Part shown: one piece after another, positions 24,636 through 31,487 of the stretch
Layout: each line of letters begins with the position of its first letter
Position numbering within the stretch: position 1 is the stretch's first letter
NCBI GenBank assembly: GCA_029263095.1
Contig: JAJCYA010000002.1
Span: forward strand, 96,511 to 160,510
From: Acidimicrobiia bacterium
GTDB taxonomy: Bacteria; Actinomycetota; Acidimicrobiia; Spongiisociales; UBA11373
Direction of reading: 5' to 3'
Length of the DNA: 64,000 bases
Made by a program: the position numbers and the translations under genes
The notes under the pieces: generated by a model
What the model saw: only the letters and a program-made list of their open reading frames with translations
Told to the model about the DNA's origin: nothing
Database searches by the model: none

Positions 24636-25905
24636 CCAAGCGTGCCAGCAGGAGCACGACCACTCCCCACCACACGCCGGGAAGCCCCCATCCGAACGGC
24701 AGCACCAGCGCAAGCACAACGCCCGACATCAGGGCGGAGACTGCCATCGCAATGGCGAGAAACGAGAAATCGCCTGCTCCGATGAAGACACCGTCCCACA
24801 CGAAAACAACGGCAGCTATCGGCTGGATGATGGCCACCAGCCAATAGGCAGTCTCGAATTCGGAGATCACACCGGGATCACCGGTAAACCAGGATCCGAT
24901 CACTGAGGCCATCGCCCACAGGACGCCCATCAAGGCCAGCCCGACAAAGACTCCGATTACCAGCAATCGATCCGCAACCTCGACGACGGCGCTCCATTCG
25001 CCCGACCCGCGGAGCTTGCCGACGAGCGCCTGGGCGGCGATCGCAAGGGCATCGACTGCCAGAGCCAAGAAGATGAAGAGTTGCGAGAGAATCTGGTGGG
25101 CCGCCACCGCGTCCTCCGACACCCGAGCAGCTACTGCGGTCGCCGCAGTAAAGGCTGCCAGCAGCGACCCGGTGCGAATAGCGAGGTCGCGACCAATGCG
25201 GAGGAATGCCAGCACTTCGGTCATCACCGGCCTTGCTCCGTCGAGACCGTACGTGCTGCGACCCCGTCTCAACAAGGCTACGAATACGAAGGCTCCCAGC
25301 CATTGGGCGATCACGGTGGCCCATGCAGCGCCGGCAACGCCCATACCCGCTCCGAAGATGAGCAGCGGATCGAGAATCAGGTTCAACCCTGTGATCCCGA
25401 GCGCCACCACGAAGGGAGTTCGGGTGTCCTGGTGGCCCCGATACGCGCCGTGAGCTGCTCGAACGAGCAAGACGGCTGGAGCCGCAAGCGCTCTGATCAT
25501 CACATACGTCACGCCCTCGGCCTTTACGGCTCCCGACGCTCCCAGCGCCCCCATCGCAGGACCGGCCAACAGAAGGAGCAGGACCGCAACCCCAACCCCG
25601 GAAACCACCGCCAGAGCGCCGGCAGTCAGGGTGGCTCGACCGGCGGCAGCCCGATCGCCTCCTCCCACCGACCGTGCGACCTCGGTGGTGGTTCCGTACT
25701 CGAGAAAGTTGAAGACGAAGAAGGCAACTCCAAAGAGAGCCGAGGCCACCCCCAGACCGGCCAAAGAATCAGATCCCACCCGGCCCACGAACGCGGTGTC
25801 GATGAGACCAAGCAAAGGATCGGCGATAAGCGATCCAAGAGCCGGGAGGGCCAGAGCGGCCACCGCTCGATCGTGCCGGGAGCGCAGCCGGAGCGCCTCT
25901 CTCAT
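24583..25905 (-). CDS. MATE-family (DinF-like) efflux transporter
   Basis: The 440-residue protein has about 12 membrane segments in two related halves. It shows LALPALGSLIADPLLGLIDTAFVGRVGSDSLAGLG at the N-terminus, the hallmark of the DinF branch of MATE exporters, and GAYRGHQDTRTPF in the loop after TM4/5. These proteins expel drugs or metabolites using H+ or Na+ gradients; the substrate is unknown. ATG at 25905 overlaps the nth stop as ATGA and is preferred to an earlier in-frame start inside nth. Its end overlaps the convergent MFS gene by 53 bp. Confidence 0.9.
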   Translation of the reverse strand: MREALRLRSRHDRAVAALALPALGSLIADPLLGLIDTAFVGRVGSDSLAGLGVASALFGVAFFVFNFLEYGTTTEVARSVGGGDRAAAGRATLTAGALAVVSGVGVAVLLLLLAGPAMGALGASGAVKAEGVTYVMIRALAAPAVLLVRAAHGAYRGHQDTRTPFVVALGITGLNLILDPLLIFGAGMGVAGAAWATVIAQWLGAFVFVALLRRGRSTYGLDGARPVMTEVLAFLRIGRDLAIRTGSLLAAFTAATAVAARVSEDAVAAHQILSQLFIFLALAVDALAIAAQALVGKLRGSGEWSAVVEVADRLLVIGVFVGLALMGVLWAMASVIGSWFTGDPGVISEFETAYWLVAIIQPIAAVVFVWDGVFIGAGDFSFLAIAMAVSALMSGVVLALVLPFGWGLPGVWWGVVVLLLARLVTLAWRRAATRSPLRPA

Positions 25906-26558
25906 CCCGGGAAGGGCGTCTTGTCGGGAAACCGACACCTATCGACCATCTCGCATTCCCAACAGCGCGGCTTGCGAGAATCACACACGTCCCGCCCGAA
26001 TTGGATGTACCGCATCGAGATCCCACTCCACTCCTTCTGCGGGTAAAGGTTGCGCAGGTCCGTTTCAACCTTCGTCGGATCGGTTTCATCGGTCAGCGAG
26101 AGCCGATAGGCGACACGCTTGACATGCGTATCGACCGCAATCGCAGGCAGGTCCCAGACCTCTGCGAGCACGACACTGGCCGTCTTGCGGCCTACGCCGC
26201 GCAGCGTCACCAGTTCATCGAGATCGCGGGGAACCTCTCCGTGGAAACGCTCCAAGAGGTCTTGGCTGAGCGCGATGATCGATTTGGTCTTCTGTCGATA
26301 GAAGCCCGTGCTGAAGATGACCGCCTCGACTTCCTCTGGGTTTGCGGCTCCCAGATCTGCCGGTTCAGGCCAGCGAGAAAACAGCGCCGGCGCCACCTTG
26401 TTGACGTTCTCGTCTGTCGTCTGAGCACTCATGACGGTGACGACCAGCAACTGCCACGGGCTCCGGTAGTCGAGTTCGGTTCGAATGGTCGGGTACCGCT
26501 TCTTCAGACGCCCCAGGAGAGTTCGAGCGTGACGGCGGGCGGCTGCATCGGTTGGCAC
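25902..26558 (-). CDS. nth: Endonuclease III (DNA glycosylase/AP lyase)
   Basis: Nth removes oxidised pyrimidines and nicks at abasic sites in base excision repair. The ~218-residue protein has LLVVTVMSAQTTDENVNK, the helix-hairpin-helix LRGVGRKTASVVL with the catalytic Lys, the catalytic Asp in AVDTHVKRVAYRL, and a C-terminal [4Fe-4S] site with spacing C-x6-C-x2-C-x5-C (CDSRKPRCWECEMVDRC). The start is uncertain: GTG at 26558 lies just before the first conserved region, while GTG/ATG codons nearer 26612 would overlap the divergent xpt gene. MATE follows with a 4-bp overlap. Confidence 0.95.
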   Translation of the reverse strand: MPTDAAARRHARTLLGRLKKRYPTIRTELDYRSPWQLLVVTVMSAQTTDENVNKVAPALFSRWPEPADLGAANPEEVEAVIFSTGFYRQKTKSIIALSQDLLERFHGEVPRDLDELVTLRGVGRKTASVVLAEVWDLPAIAVDTHVKRVAYRLSLTDETDPTKVETDLRNLYPQKEWSGISMRYIQFGRDVCDSRKPRCWECEMVDRCRFPDKTPFPG

Positions 26559-26585
26559 GGTCGGCGATGGTAACGGCGCGCCGGT

Positions 26586-26591
26586 TACCCT
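26586..26591 (+). promoter_or_regulatory. Candidate leaderless -10 box for xpt (TACCCT)
   Basis: TACCCT is followed by exactly 7 nt and the GTG start of xpt; no Shine-Dalgarno exists. The identical hexamer occurs at the same distance (8 nt) before trpE and the SDR gene. Confidence 0.45.
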
Positions 26592-26598
26592 CTGCCAC

Positions 26599-27192
26599 GT
26601 GATCGACCCCAACTCCGCAGGAGCTGTTCAGCTCCGTACCGCCATCGCCGAGCTGGGACGAGTTGAGGGATCGCTGCTCAAAGTCGACGGGTTTCTAAAC
26701 CATCGAGTTGAACCTCTTCTGATGATCGAGATCGGCCAGACGCTCGCAACCACGTTCGCTGCAACAGCGCCCGAGCTGGTCCTCACAGCCGAGGCGAGCG
26801 GGATTCCCCCTGCCCTCGCAACTGGCGCGGCGTTGGGGATTCCGGTCGTATACGCCAAGAAGTATCCCCGCAGCGACGCAGTGCGCCCGGCGTATGTCCG
26901 GGAGGTTTCCTCCCCTACCAAGGGCGTTGAGTACCGCGTCGAGGTCGCTCGCCGAGTCTTGCCCGAGGGGACTCGGGTACTGGTGATCGACGACTTCCTC
27001 TCTGGAGGCAGAACGGCCGAGGCGTTGGGCGAGATTGTCGCCGAGGCGGAATCCGTGCTCGTTGGCCTCGGATTCGTGATCGAAAAGGCGTTCATGGAGG
27101 GACGGGGACGCCTCGAGGCCCACGGCTGGCACGTCGAGTCGGTCGCCGTCGTCACCTCGCTCGAGAACGGCGTCGTCTCGCTCCTCGATTGA
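26599..27192 (+). CDS. xpt: Xanthine phosphoribosyltransferase
   Basis: Xpt joins xanthine to phosphoribosyl pyrophosphate to form XMP in purine salvage. The 197-residue protein follows the Bacillus Xpt sequence: LLKVDGFLNHRVEPLLM, ASGIPPALATGAALGIPVVYAKK, the PRPP loop VLVIDDFLSGGRTAEALG, and GFVIEKAFMEGRGRL. GTG at 26599 is the only sensible start. It is divergent from nth. No purine riboswitch is visible; the 5' end appears leaderless. An adenine phosphoribosyltransferase-like role cannot be excluded but the FLNH motif argues for Xpt. Confidence 0.93.
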   Translation: MIDPNSAGAVQLRTAIAELGRVEGSLLKVDGFLNHRVEPLLMIEIGQTLATTFAATAPELVLTAEASGIPPALATGAALGIPVVYAKKYPRSDAVRPAYVREVSSPTKGVEYRVEVARRVLPEGTRVLVIDDFLSGGRTAEALGEIVAEAESVLVGLGFVIEKAFMEGRGRLEAHGWHVESVAVVTSLENGVVSLLD

Positions 27193-27255
27193 TTGGTGTG
27201 TTGGGGCAGAGCAGTCCGCCGCTACTCTCCGGCTCGCCCTGATCTCGGAGATCCC

Positions 27256-28077
27256 GTGCAACCTGAGCGACCGGCCCAGACGACACTCGCATTTCATGCC
27301 TCGCGCATCCTCATCGATGTAGGGGTTCTTCTGGCTATGGCGTCTATGAGCCTGGCTTTCATCGAGGCGGATTCCGGAAACCGTTCCGCCCTCGATGCCG
27401 ATGCCCTTCCGGCACTTCTCCTGCTTTTGCCTATCTTCGTAGTCACCCTCATCCCCGATCACACCAGGCCTCTACACCCCGTGGCAGGCTGGACTGCTCT
27501 GGCATTTGGTCTCGCCGCCCTCCCCTACGCCGTCCTGAAGATGCTCGATGCGGCAATCCTCGCCGACACCCTCGACGGATCACTCGGCTTCGGTTCGCGG
27601 CTGATGGTGATCGGCTGCCTGGTGACGCTCGTGGGGATAGGAATCGGCCTCTACCGCACCCTGCGCGGACTCCCCAGCGGTGGCACTCCTGGGCGCAGCT
27701 CGACGTTTCGTACCCGCCCCAAACCCGCAACGGCGCCCGAAAGAGCGCCCGGCTCGGAAGAGTCTCCATCTCCATCTCCATCTGCAACTCCCGCTCCTCC
27801 GTCCGACCCCTCCCCGGCCGAGATTGCCGCCGCCGCGGCCGCCCCGACCAGGCTCCTGCCGATTTCACCGGAGCCGGAACAGGAACCGGAACCGACTGAT
27901 GTAGTGCCCTCATCCCAGCCCGAAATAGTGTTCCCCGATACCGGTGCCGTCGCCCGCGAGGCCGAGCCCGAGTCGACACCGCCCGACCCCTTCCTCGACA
28001 CAGCCGAGCGGGCCGATGCTGCGATCGACGATCACTTCTCGTCCATCTTCGACGACGACGAACCGACCGACGAGTAG
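27256..28077 (+). CDS. Four-TM membrane protein with long Pro/Glu-rich cytoplasmic tail
   Basis: The 273-residue product has four hydrophobic segments in residues ~17-135, then a ~135-residue tail rich in Pro, Ser, Glu and Ala with no fold visible. The membrane part resembles the next gene product: both have a (D/S)ADALPALL-type motif before TM2 and a K-x2-DA segment between TM3 and the following stretch, so they are paralogues. GTG at 27256 has GGAG 5 nt upstream; the frame extends 21 codons further back without a ribosome site. No known family recognised. It lies 63 nt after xpt. Confidence 0.7.
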   Translation: MQPERPAQTTLAFHASRILIDVGVLLAMASMSLAFIEADSGNRSALDADALPALLLLLPIFVVTLIPDHTRPLHPVAGWTALAFGLAALPYAVLKMLDAAILADTLDGSLGFGSRLMVIGCLVTLVGIGIGLYRTLRGLPSGGTPGRSSTFRTRPKPATAPERAPGSEESPSPSPSATPAPPSDPSPAEIAAAAAAPTRLLPISPEPEQEPEPTDVVPSSQPEIVFPDTGAVAREAEPESTPPDPFLDTAERADAAIDDHFSSIFDDDEPTDE

Positions 28078-28080
28078 CCC

Positions 28081-28461
28081 GTGCACCCATCCCGTCCCAT
28101 CGTCCTGGCCGGGGTGGGGTTCACAATGCTGTCGATGCTGCTGCCTTTCGCGTCGTTCCCGGTAATAGGTTCGGTAAACGGGCTCTCCGCCGACGCCTGG
28201 CCCGCGCTGCTCCCCCTCATCCCCGTCGTCGTGCTAGTAATCAACGGTCGCTGGGACCTGAGTCTGGAGCCCGGCCCTGGGATCGTCGCAGTGGCCCTTT
28301 GCGGGCTTTCTCTCGTCTTCTCGTTGGTGAAGGCCGCCGACGCAGTGGTGGCAGTCCGCGACACCGCGGGTGCCACGCTTGGAGCCGGAGCATGGATGTC
28401 GGTGGCTGCGATCGCAGTGGCAACCTCTGGGGCCGCGTTCGGCTCGTTCGAGAGATCCTGA
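28081..28461 (+). CDS. Four-TM membrane protein, paralogue of the preceding gene
   Basis: The 126-residue product is nearly all membrane: TMs at about 8-30, 40-55, 68-85 and 100-120. It aligns over its length with the membrane half of the upstream protein (GLSADAWPALLPLIPVVV against ALDADALPALLLLLPIFVV; SLVKAADAVVAV against AVLKMLDAAILA) but lacks the long tail. GTG at 28081 is 3 nt after the upstream stop, so both are probably in one operon. Function unknown. Confidence 0.7.
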   Translation: MHPSRPIVLAGVGFTMLSMLLPFASFPVIGSVNGLSADAWPALLPLIPVVVLVINGRWDLSLEPGPGIVAVALCGLSLVFSLVKAADAVVAVRDTAGATLGAGAWMSVAAIAVATSGAAFGSFERS

Positions 28462-28502
28462 GGCCCGGTCCGACCGGTGCCCACACGAGCGATCCGCCAC
28501 CG

Positions 28503-28988
28503 CTAGAACGTCAGCGGCAGCCCGATCACTATGTAGATCAGACCGGCGATGGTTTGCCAGAACGCGCTCGGATTAGGAGGCGGCCGCAATCCGTTGCGGA
28601 GACGCGCCATAGGATCCCGCCGACGCATGACCTTCCCGCTACGAAGCGCCGCATCTTCCTCGTAGTCGTCGTCCGACCTATTCCGGCCTCCGACCAGCGC
28701 TTCGACGGCGCCGATCGAGAGATTCGAATAGCCGCCACCGCGTGCCCCTCCGAGGAGAAGAAGGAGGGTCCCCGCGGCAATCCAGGAGTAGCCGAAGGCG
28801 CTCCCCAGTTCGATGCCCGTCACCCCGTACACGACCAGACCGATTGCACCTGCAACCGCCAGCCCGAGCAGGAACGCCTTCACGTAATTGGGGAATCGCT
28901 CCCGCAGCGACTCCTCCTCTACCAACTCTCCTGTCTTGCGGTCCAGGCGCAGACGCGCCATGAAGGGGACATCACGTCTTCGTGCCAT
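28503..28988 (-). CDS. Small membrane protein of unknown function
   Basis: The 161-residue product has a charged N-terminus (MARLRLDRKTGELVEEESL), two hydrophobic segments at ~37-58 and ~63-82, a cytoplasmic Asp/Glu/Arg-rich loop and a third hydrophobic stretch at the C-terminus (IAGLIYIVIGLPLTF). I do not recognise a family. ATG at 28988 or an internal ATG nine codons later could be the start; neither has a clear ribosome site. It ends 41 nt from the end of the convergent four-TM gene. Confidence 0.6.
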   Translation of the reverse strand: MARRRDVPFMARLRLDRKTGELVEEESLRERFPNYVKAFLLGLAVAGAIGLVVYGVTGIELGSAFGYSWIAAGTLLLLLGGARGGGYSNLSIGAVEALVGGRNRSDDDYEEDAALRSGKVMRRRDPMARLRNGLRPPPNPSAFWQTIAGLIYIVIGLPLTF

Positions 28989-29023
28989 ACCGTGAGGCTA
29001 CCGACGAACCGGCACTGTGACCG

Positions 29024-29335
29024 TCACCGTCGCTCGAAGCGGTCGCGTCCACCCTCGGCTGGGTCCAGAGCGTCTTCGAACTGCTTGGCTTCGACGAGCC
29101 GGCGGACGTGGAAGGCAGCGCGCAAGGTCATGAGAAGGAGGAACAGCAGGATCGTGAGGATGGCCAGGAGCTCGGGTCCGTCAAAGTAGGACGTGTGACA
29201 GGAGCCGATGCCATCCGGACACAATCCGAGACCATCACCGCCACCAGCGAGGTCGACCAAGGCGATCATGGGTACAAGGGCTACCACGACAATCGCGGCG
29301 ATCACGATCCCGATCACGATACGAACTCCTGACAT
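29024..29335 (-). CDS. Small two-TM membrane protein of unknown function
   Basis: The 103-residue product has a first TM at ~5-27, an external loop of ~25 residues with two Cys (LCPDGIGSC) that could form a disulphide, a second TM at ~50-72 and a basic cytoplasmic tail (HVRRLVEAKQFEDALDPAEGGRDRFERR). ATG at 29335 is taken because TM1 follows directly; a GTG 12 codons earlier is also open. It is followed by the small membrane gene above with 35 nt between. No family recognised. Confidence 0.55.
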   Translation of the reverse strand: MSGVRIVIGIVIAAIVVVALVPMIALVDLAGGGDGLGLCPDGIGSCHTSYFDGPELLAILTILLFLLLMTLRAAFHVRRLVEAKQFEDALDPAEGGRDRFERR

Positions 29336-29365
29336 GACGGGTGCAGGGTACGACGAGGCAACGGG

Positions 29366-29395
29366 TTGCACGCGTCATCGACCCGGTGATACCTT
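29366..29395 (+). promoter_or_regulatory. Sigma70-like promoter for the ThyX-like gene
   Basis: TTGCAC (29366-29371), an 18-nt spacer and TACCTT (29390-29395) form a good sigma70-type promoter. Transcription would start near 29402-29404, right at the small upstream ORF, which would therefore be leaderless or nearly so. Confidence 0.55.
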
Positions 29396-29404
29396 GCCGC
29401 TGCG

Positions 29405-29461
29405 ATGAATTACACCCATGTGAGATGGCAGCGCAGAGTGATTGTGGCGGAGCGACGATGA
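29405..29461 (+). CDS. 18-codon upstream ORF coupled to the ThyX-like gene
   Basis: ATG at 29405 opens a frame encoding MNYTHVRWQRRVIVAERR, whose TGA overlaps the ATG of the following gene as ATGA. The predicted promoter places the transcript start within about 3 nt of this ATG, so a ribosome starting on the bare 5' end would translate it and reinitiate at the ThyX-like gene. The peptide is strongly basic in its second half. It could be a leader peptide or simply the real, longer way into the gene; no homologue is recognised. Length alone makes the call uncertain. Confidence 0.45.
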   Translation: MNYTHVRWQRRVIVAERR

Positions 29462-31098
29462 CCTTCGAATACCACAGCGAACCGTTTACAGAGACCGAGA
29501 TCGGTGTCCTGCAGCGGTTCTTTACGAACACGAGTGGCCCTGTCTTCGGTCTCACGAATCTTCCCGAGGTGGTCAAAGGAGCCCTGTTTGCGAGGTACAG
29601 CAGATCTCCCAAGTCGCTGCGGCGGCTGTTTCTCGACGAGTTCTACGAGTCTCCTGAGGTCGGGGTCGGCGCCATCGCCGAAAGGTTGGAAGGCGACGAT
29701 CCGGCTGTTCAGCTGCAACGCGCTGAGGCGCTCTATCAGCGGGTCTTCACACAATTCGGTGACGACTCGGTGGCGCAACTCGGCGGCGTTCATCTGGCAT
29801 GCGAACAGGCCTCGAATGTGCTCACCAAAGTGCTCGAGTGGGGGCGCCTCGCCGCCTACCTCGAGCAGAGCACCCGCTACATCTTCTACGACAGGCAACT
29901 GGGCGATCGCTATCGCTACTACACACCGCCCGAGATCGTCGACGCCGGCCTCGGCGACACCTTTCGCGCCGAGGTTGACGCCTTGTTCCGGTCATACAGC
30001 TCGCTCACCGATCAGCTGACGCGCTACTACCAGACACTGCACCCCCAGGCGGTGGACGATGCCGATTTCGTCTACCGCTCCACCATCCGCGCCAAGGTGT
30101 GCGACGATCTTCGGGGGCTGCTACCCGCGGCGACCATCTCCAACGTCGGAATCTATGCCACCGGGCAGTCGTACGAAATGCTCCTGCTACGGATGAGGTC
30201 GAGCACCCTCGCCGAAGTTCGCGACTACGCCGACCTGATGCTGGTCGAACTCCGCAAGCTCGTCCCCGCCTTCCTGCGACGGGTGGATATTCCGGAGAGG
30301 GGTGGAGCGTGGAGTTCCTACTTGGCCGACACCGTCCGTTCGATGGAAGCGATCGGCGAGTCGCTCGAGCTTCCGTCGCAACCTCAACCGGAGGTCAGCC
30401 TGGTCGAGTACGACCCTGAGGCCGAACTCAAGATCGCAGCAGCCGCCCTCTACGCCGTCACCGATGCCGCCGACGAGACGCTCCTGCGTCACGTTCGCAC
30501 GCTGCCCGCTTCCGAGAGCGAGCGGCTCTTCAGGGCCTACGTCGGCGAGCGTTCCAATCGCAGGCACCGGCCCGGTCGTGCCATGGAGCGAGCCGATTAC
30601 CGCTTCGACATCCTTTGTGACTACGGCATCTTCCGCGATCTACAACGCCACCGGATGATGACCCTCGAATGGCAGACGTTGGGGACGAACCATGGCTACA
30701 TCACTCCCGAGAGCGTTGTCGACCTCGGAATCGCGCCTGCCTGGAATGCAGCGATGGACCGCGCTGGTGAACACCACAGGTCACTTGTAGATGTCGTCGG
30801 TCGCACGGTCGCGCAGTACGCCGTACCGCTGGCGTACAAGATCAGATTCTTCATGCAGATGAACGCCAGGGAGGCCTTCCATCTTCTCGAACTACGCACA
30901 GTCGAGGGCGGCCACCCCGGTTACCGCAGGGTTTGCCAGGAGATGCACCGCTTGATTCGCGATGAGGCAGGGCACGCCCTGATTGCAGAGGCGATGCAGT
31001 TCGTGGACCACGAGACCTATGGGCTCGGGCGTCTCGATTCAGAACGCCGTGCGGCTGCTCGCCGTGCGGCGGCGGGAATTGCCGATCCCACCGATTAG
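29458..31098 (+). CDS. Duplicated ThyX-fold protein (flavin-dependent thymidylate synthase-like)
   Basis: The 546-residue product contains two ThyX-type regions, whereas ordinary ThyX has ~230 residues. The N-terminal half shows LEQSTRYI followed by a long helix pair and RGLLPAATISNVGIYATG...YEMLLLRMRSSTLAEVRDYA, the layout of the ThyX C-terminal core. The C-terminal half shows DLQRHRMMTLEWQTL, where classical ThyX has RHRxxSxNExSxRY, then NAREAFHLLELR and HxLIRDEAGHAL. The RHR is kept but the Ser and the NExSxRY part are split between halves or lost, so thymidylate synthase activity is doubtful. Long proteins of this kind occur in several phyla, often annotated as ThyX. ATG at 29458 has GGAG 6 nt upstream and is coupled to the upstream ORF. 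Confidence 0.8.
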   Translation: MTFEYHSEPFTETEIGVLQRFFTNTSGPVFGLTNLPEVVKGALFARYSRSPKSLRRLFLDEFYESPEVGVGAIAERLEGDDPAVQLQRAEALYQRVFTQFGDDSVAQLGGVHLACEQASNVLTKVLEWGRLAAYLEQSTRYIFYDRQLGDRYRYYTPPEIVDAGLGDTFRAEVDALFRSYSSLTDQLTRYYQTLHPQAVDDADFVYRSTIRAKVCDDLRGLLPAATISNVGIYATGQSYEMLLLRMRSSTLAEVRDYADLMLVELRKLVPAFLRRVDIPERGGAWSSYLADTVRSMEAIGESLELPSQPQPEVSLVEYDPEAELKIAAAALYAVTDAADETLLRHVRTLPASESERLFRAYVGERSNRRHRPGRAMERADYRFDILCDYGIFRDLQRHRMMTLEWQTLGTNHGYITPESVVDLGIAPAWNAAMDRAGEHHRSLVDVVGRTVAQYAVPLAYKIRFFMQMNAREAFHLLELRTVEGGHPGYRRVCQEMHRLIRDEAGHALIAEAMQFVDHETYGLGRLDSERRAAARRAAAGIADPTD

Positions 31099-31118
31099 GG
31101 CTCCGTGGAACCGCAGCT

Positions 31119-31337
31119 TCAGCCGCCAGATTCCAGCGGAATCCGTAACACCAGTGCGTCGTCCTCGATAGCCCAGGCGGCCTCCGACACCAGCGAGTAG
31201 TCGGTGAAGTCCTGCTGCGCTGAGGCCATGAACGTGCGGCGAGCCTCACCCTCCAACGGTGGGATCCCCCTCTCCTTGACCGCCTCGGCACGGTTGGCGA
31301 ACCGCTCCAGGAAGCCCCCGACGTCGAACGCTGCCAT
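31119..31337 (-). CDS. Small soluble protein of unknown function (72 aa)
   Basis: ATG at 31337 has AGGAGGAG 5 nt upstream, which makes translation likely and fixes the start although the frame is open further upstream. The product (AAFDVGGFLERFANRAEAVKE at the N-terminus, then an acidic middle with FTDYSLVSEAAWAIEDD and LVLRIPLESGG at the end) has no membrane segment and resembles a small alpha/beta domain. I do not recognise a family. It lies between the convergent ThyX-like gene and, 150 nt upstream, the dnaE end. Confidence 0.7.
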   Translation of the reverse strand: MAAFDVGGFLERFANRAEAVKERGIPPLEGEARRTFMASAQQDFTDYSLVSEAAWAIEDDALVLRIPLESGG

Positions 31338-31487
31338 TGAACTCCTCCTCATGCGGATCAAGTCCAGGGTAGGCCGGACGACGTCCCTGACCCCCAAACC
31401 TCGACGGAATCGCGGCTTGGTGGTCGCCGGCGCAACAACAACAGAGGCGTCGGCGCCCTGCACTCCATGTAGAGCCGCTGGTCCGTA

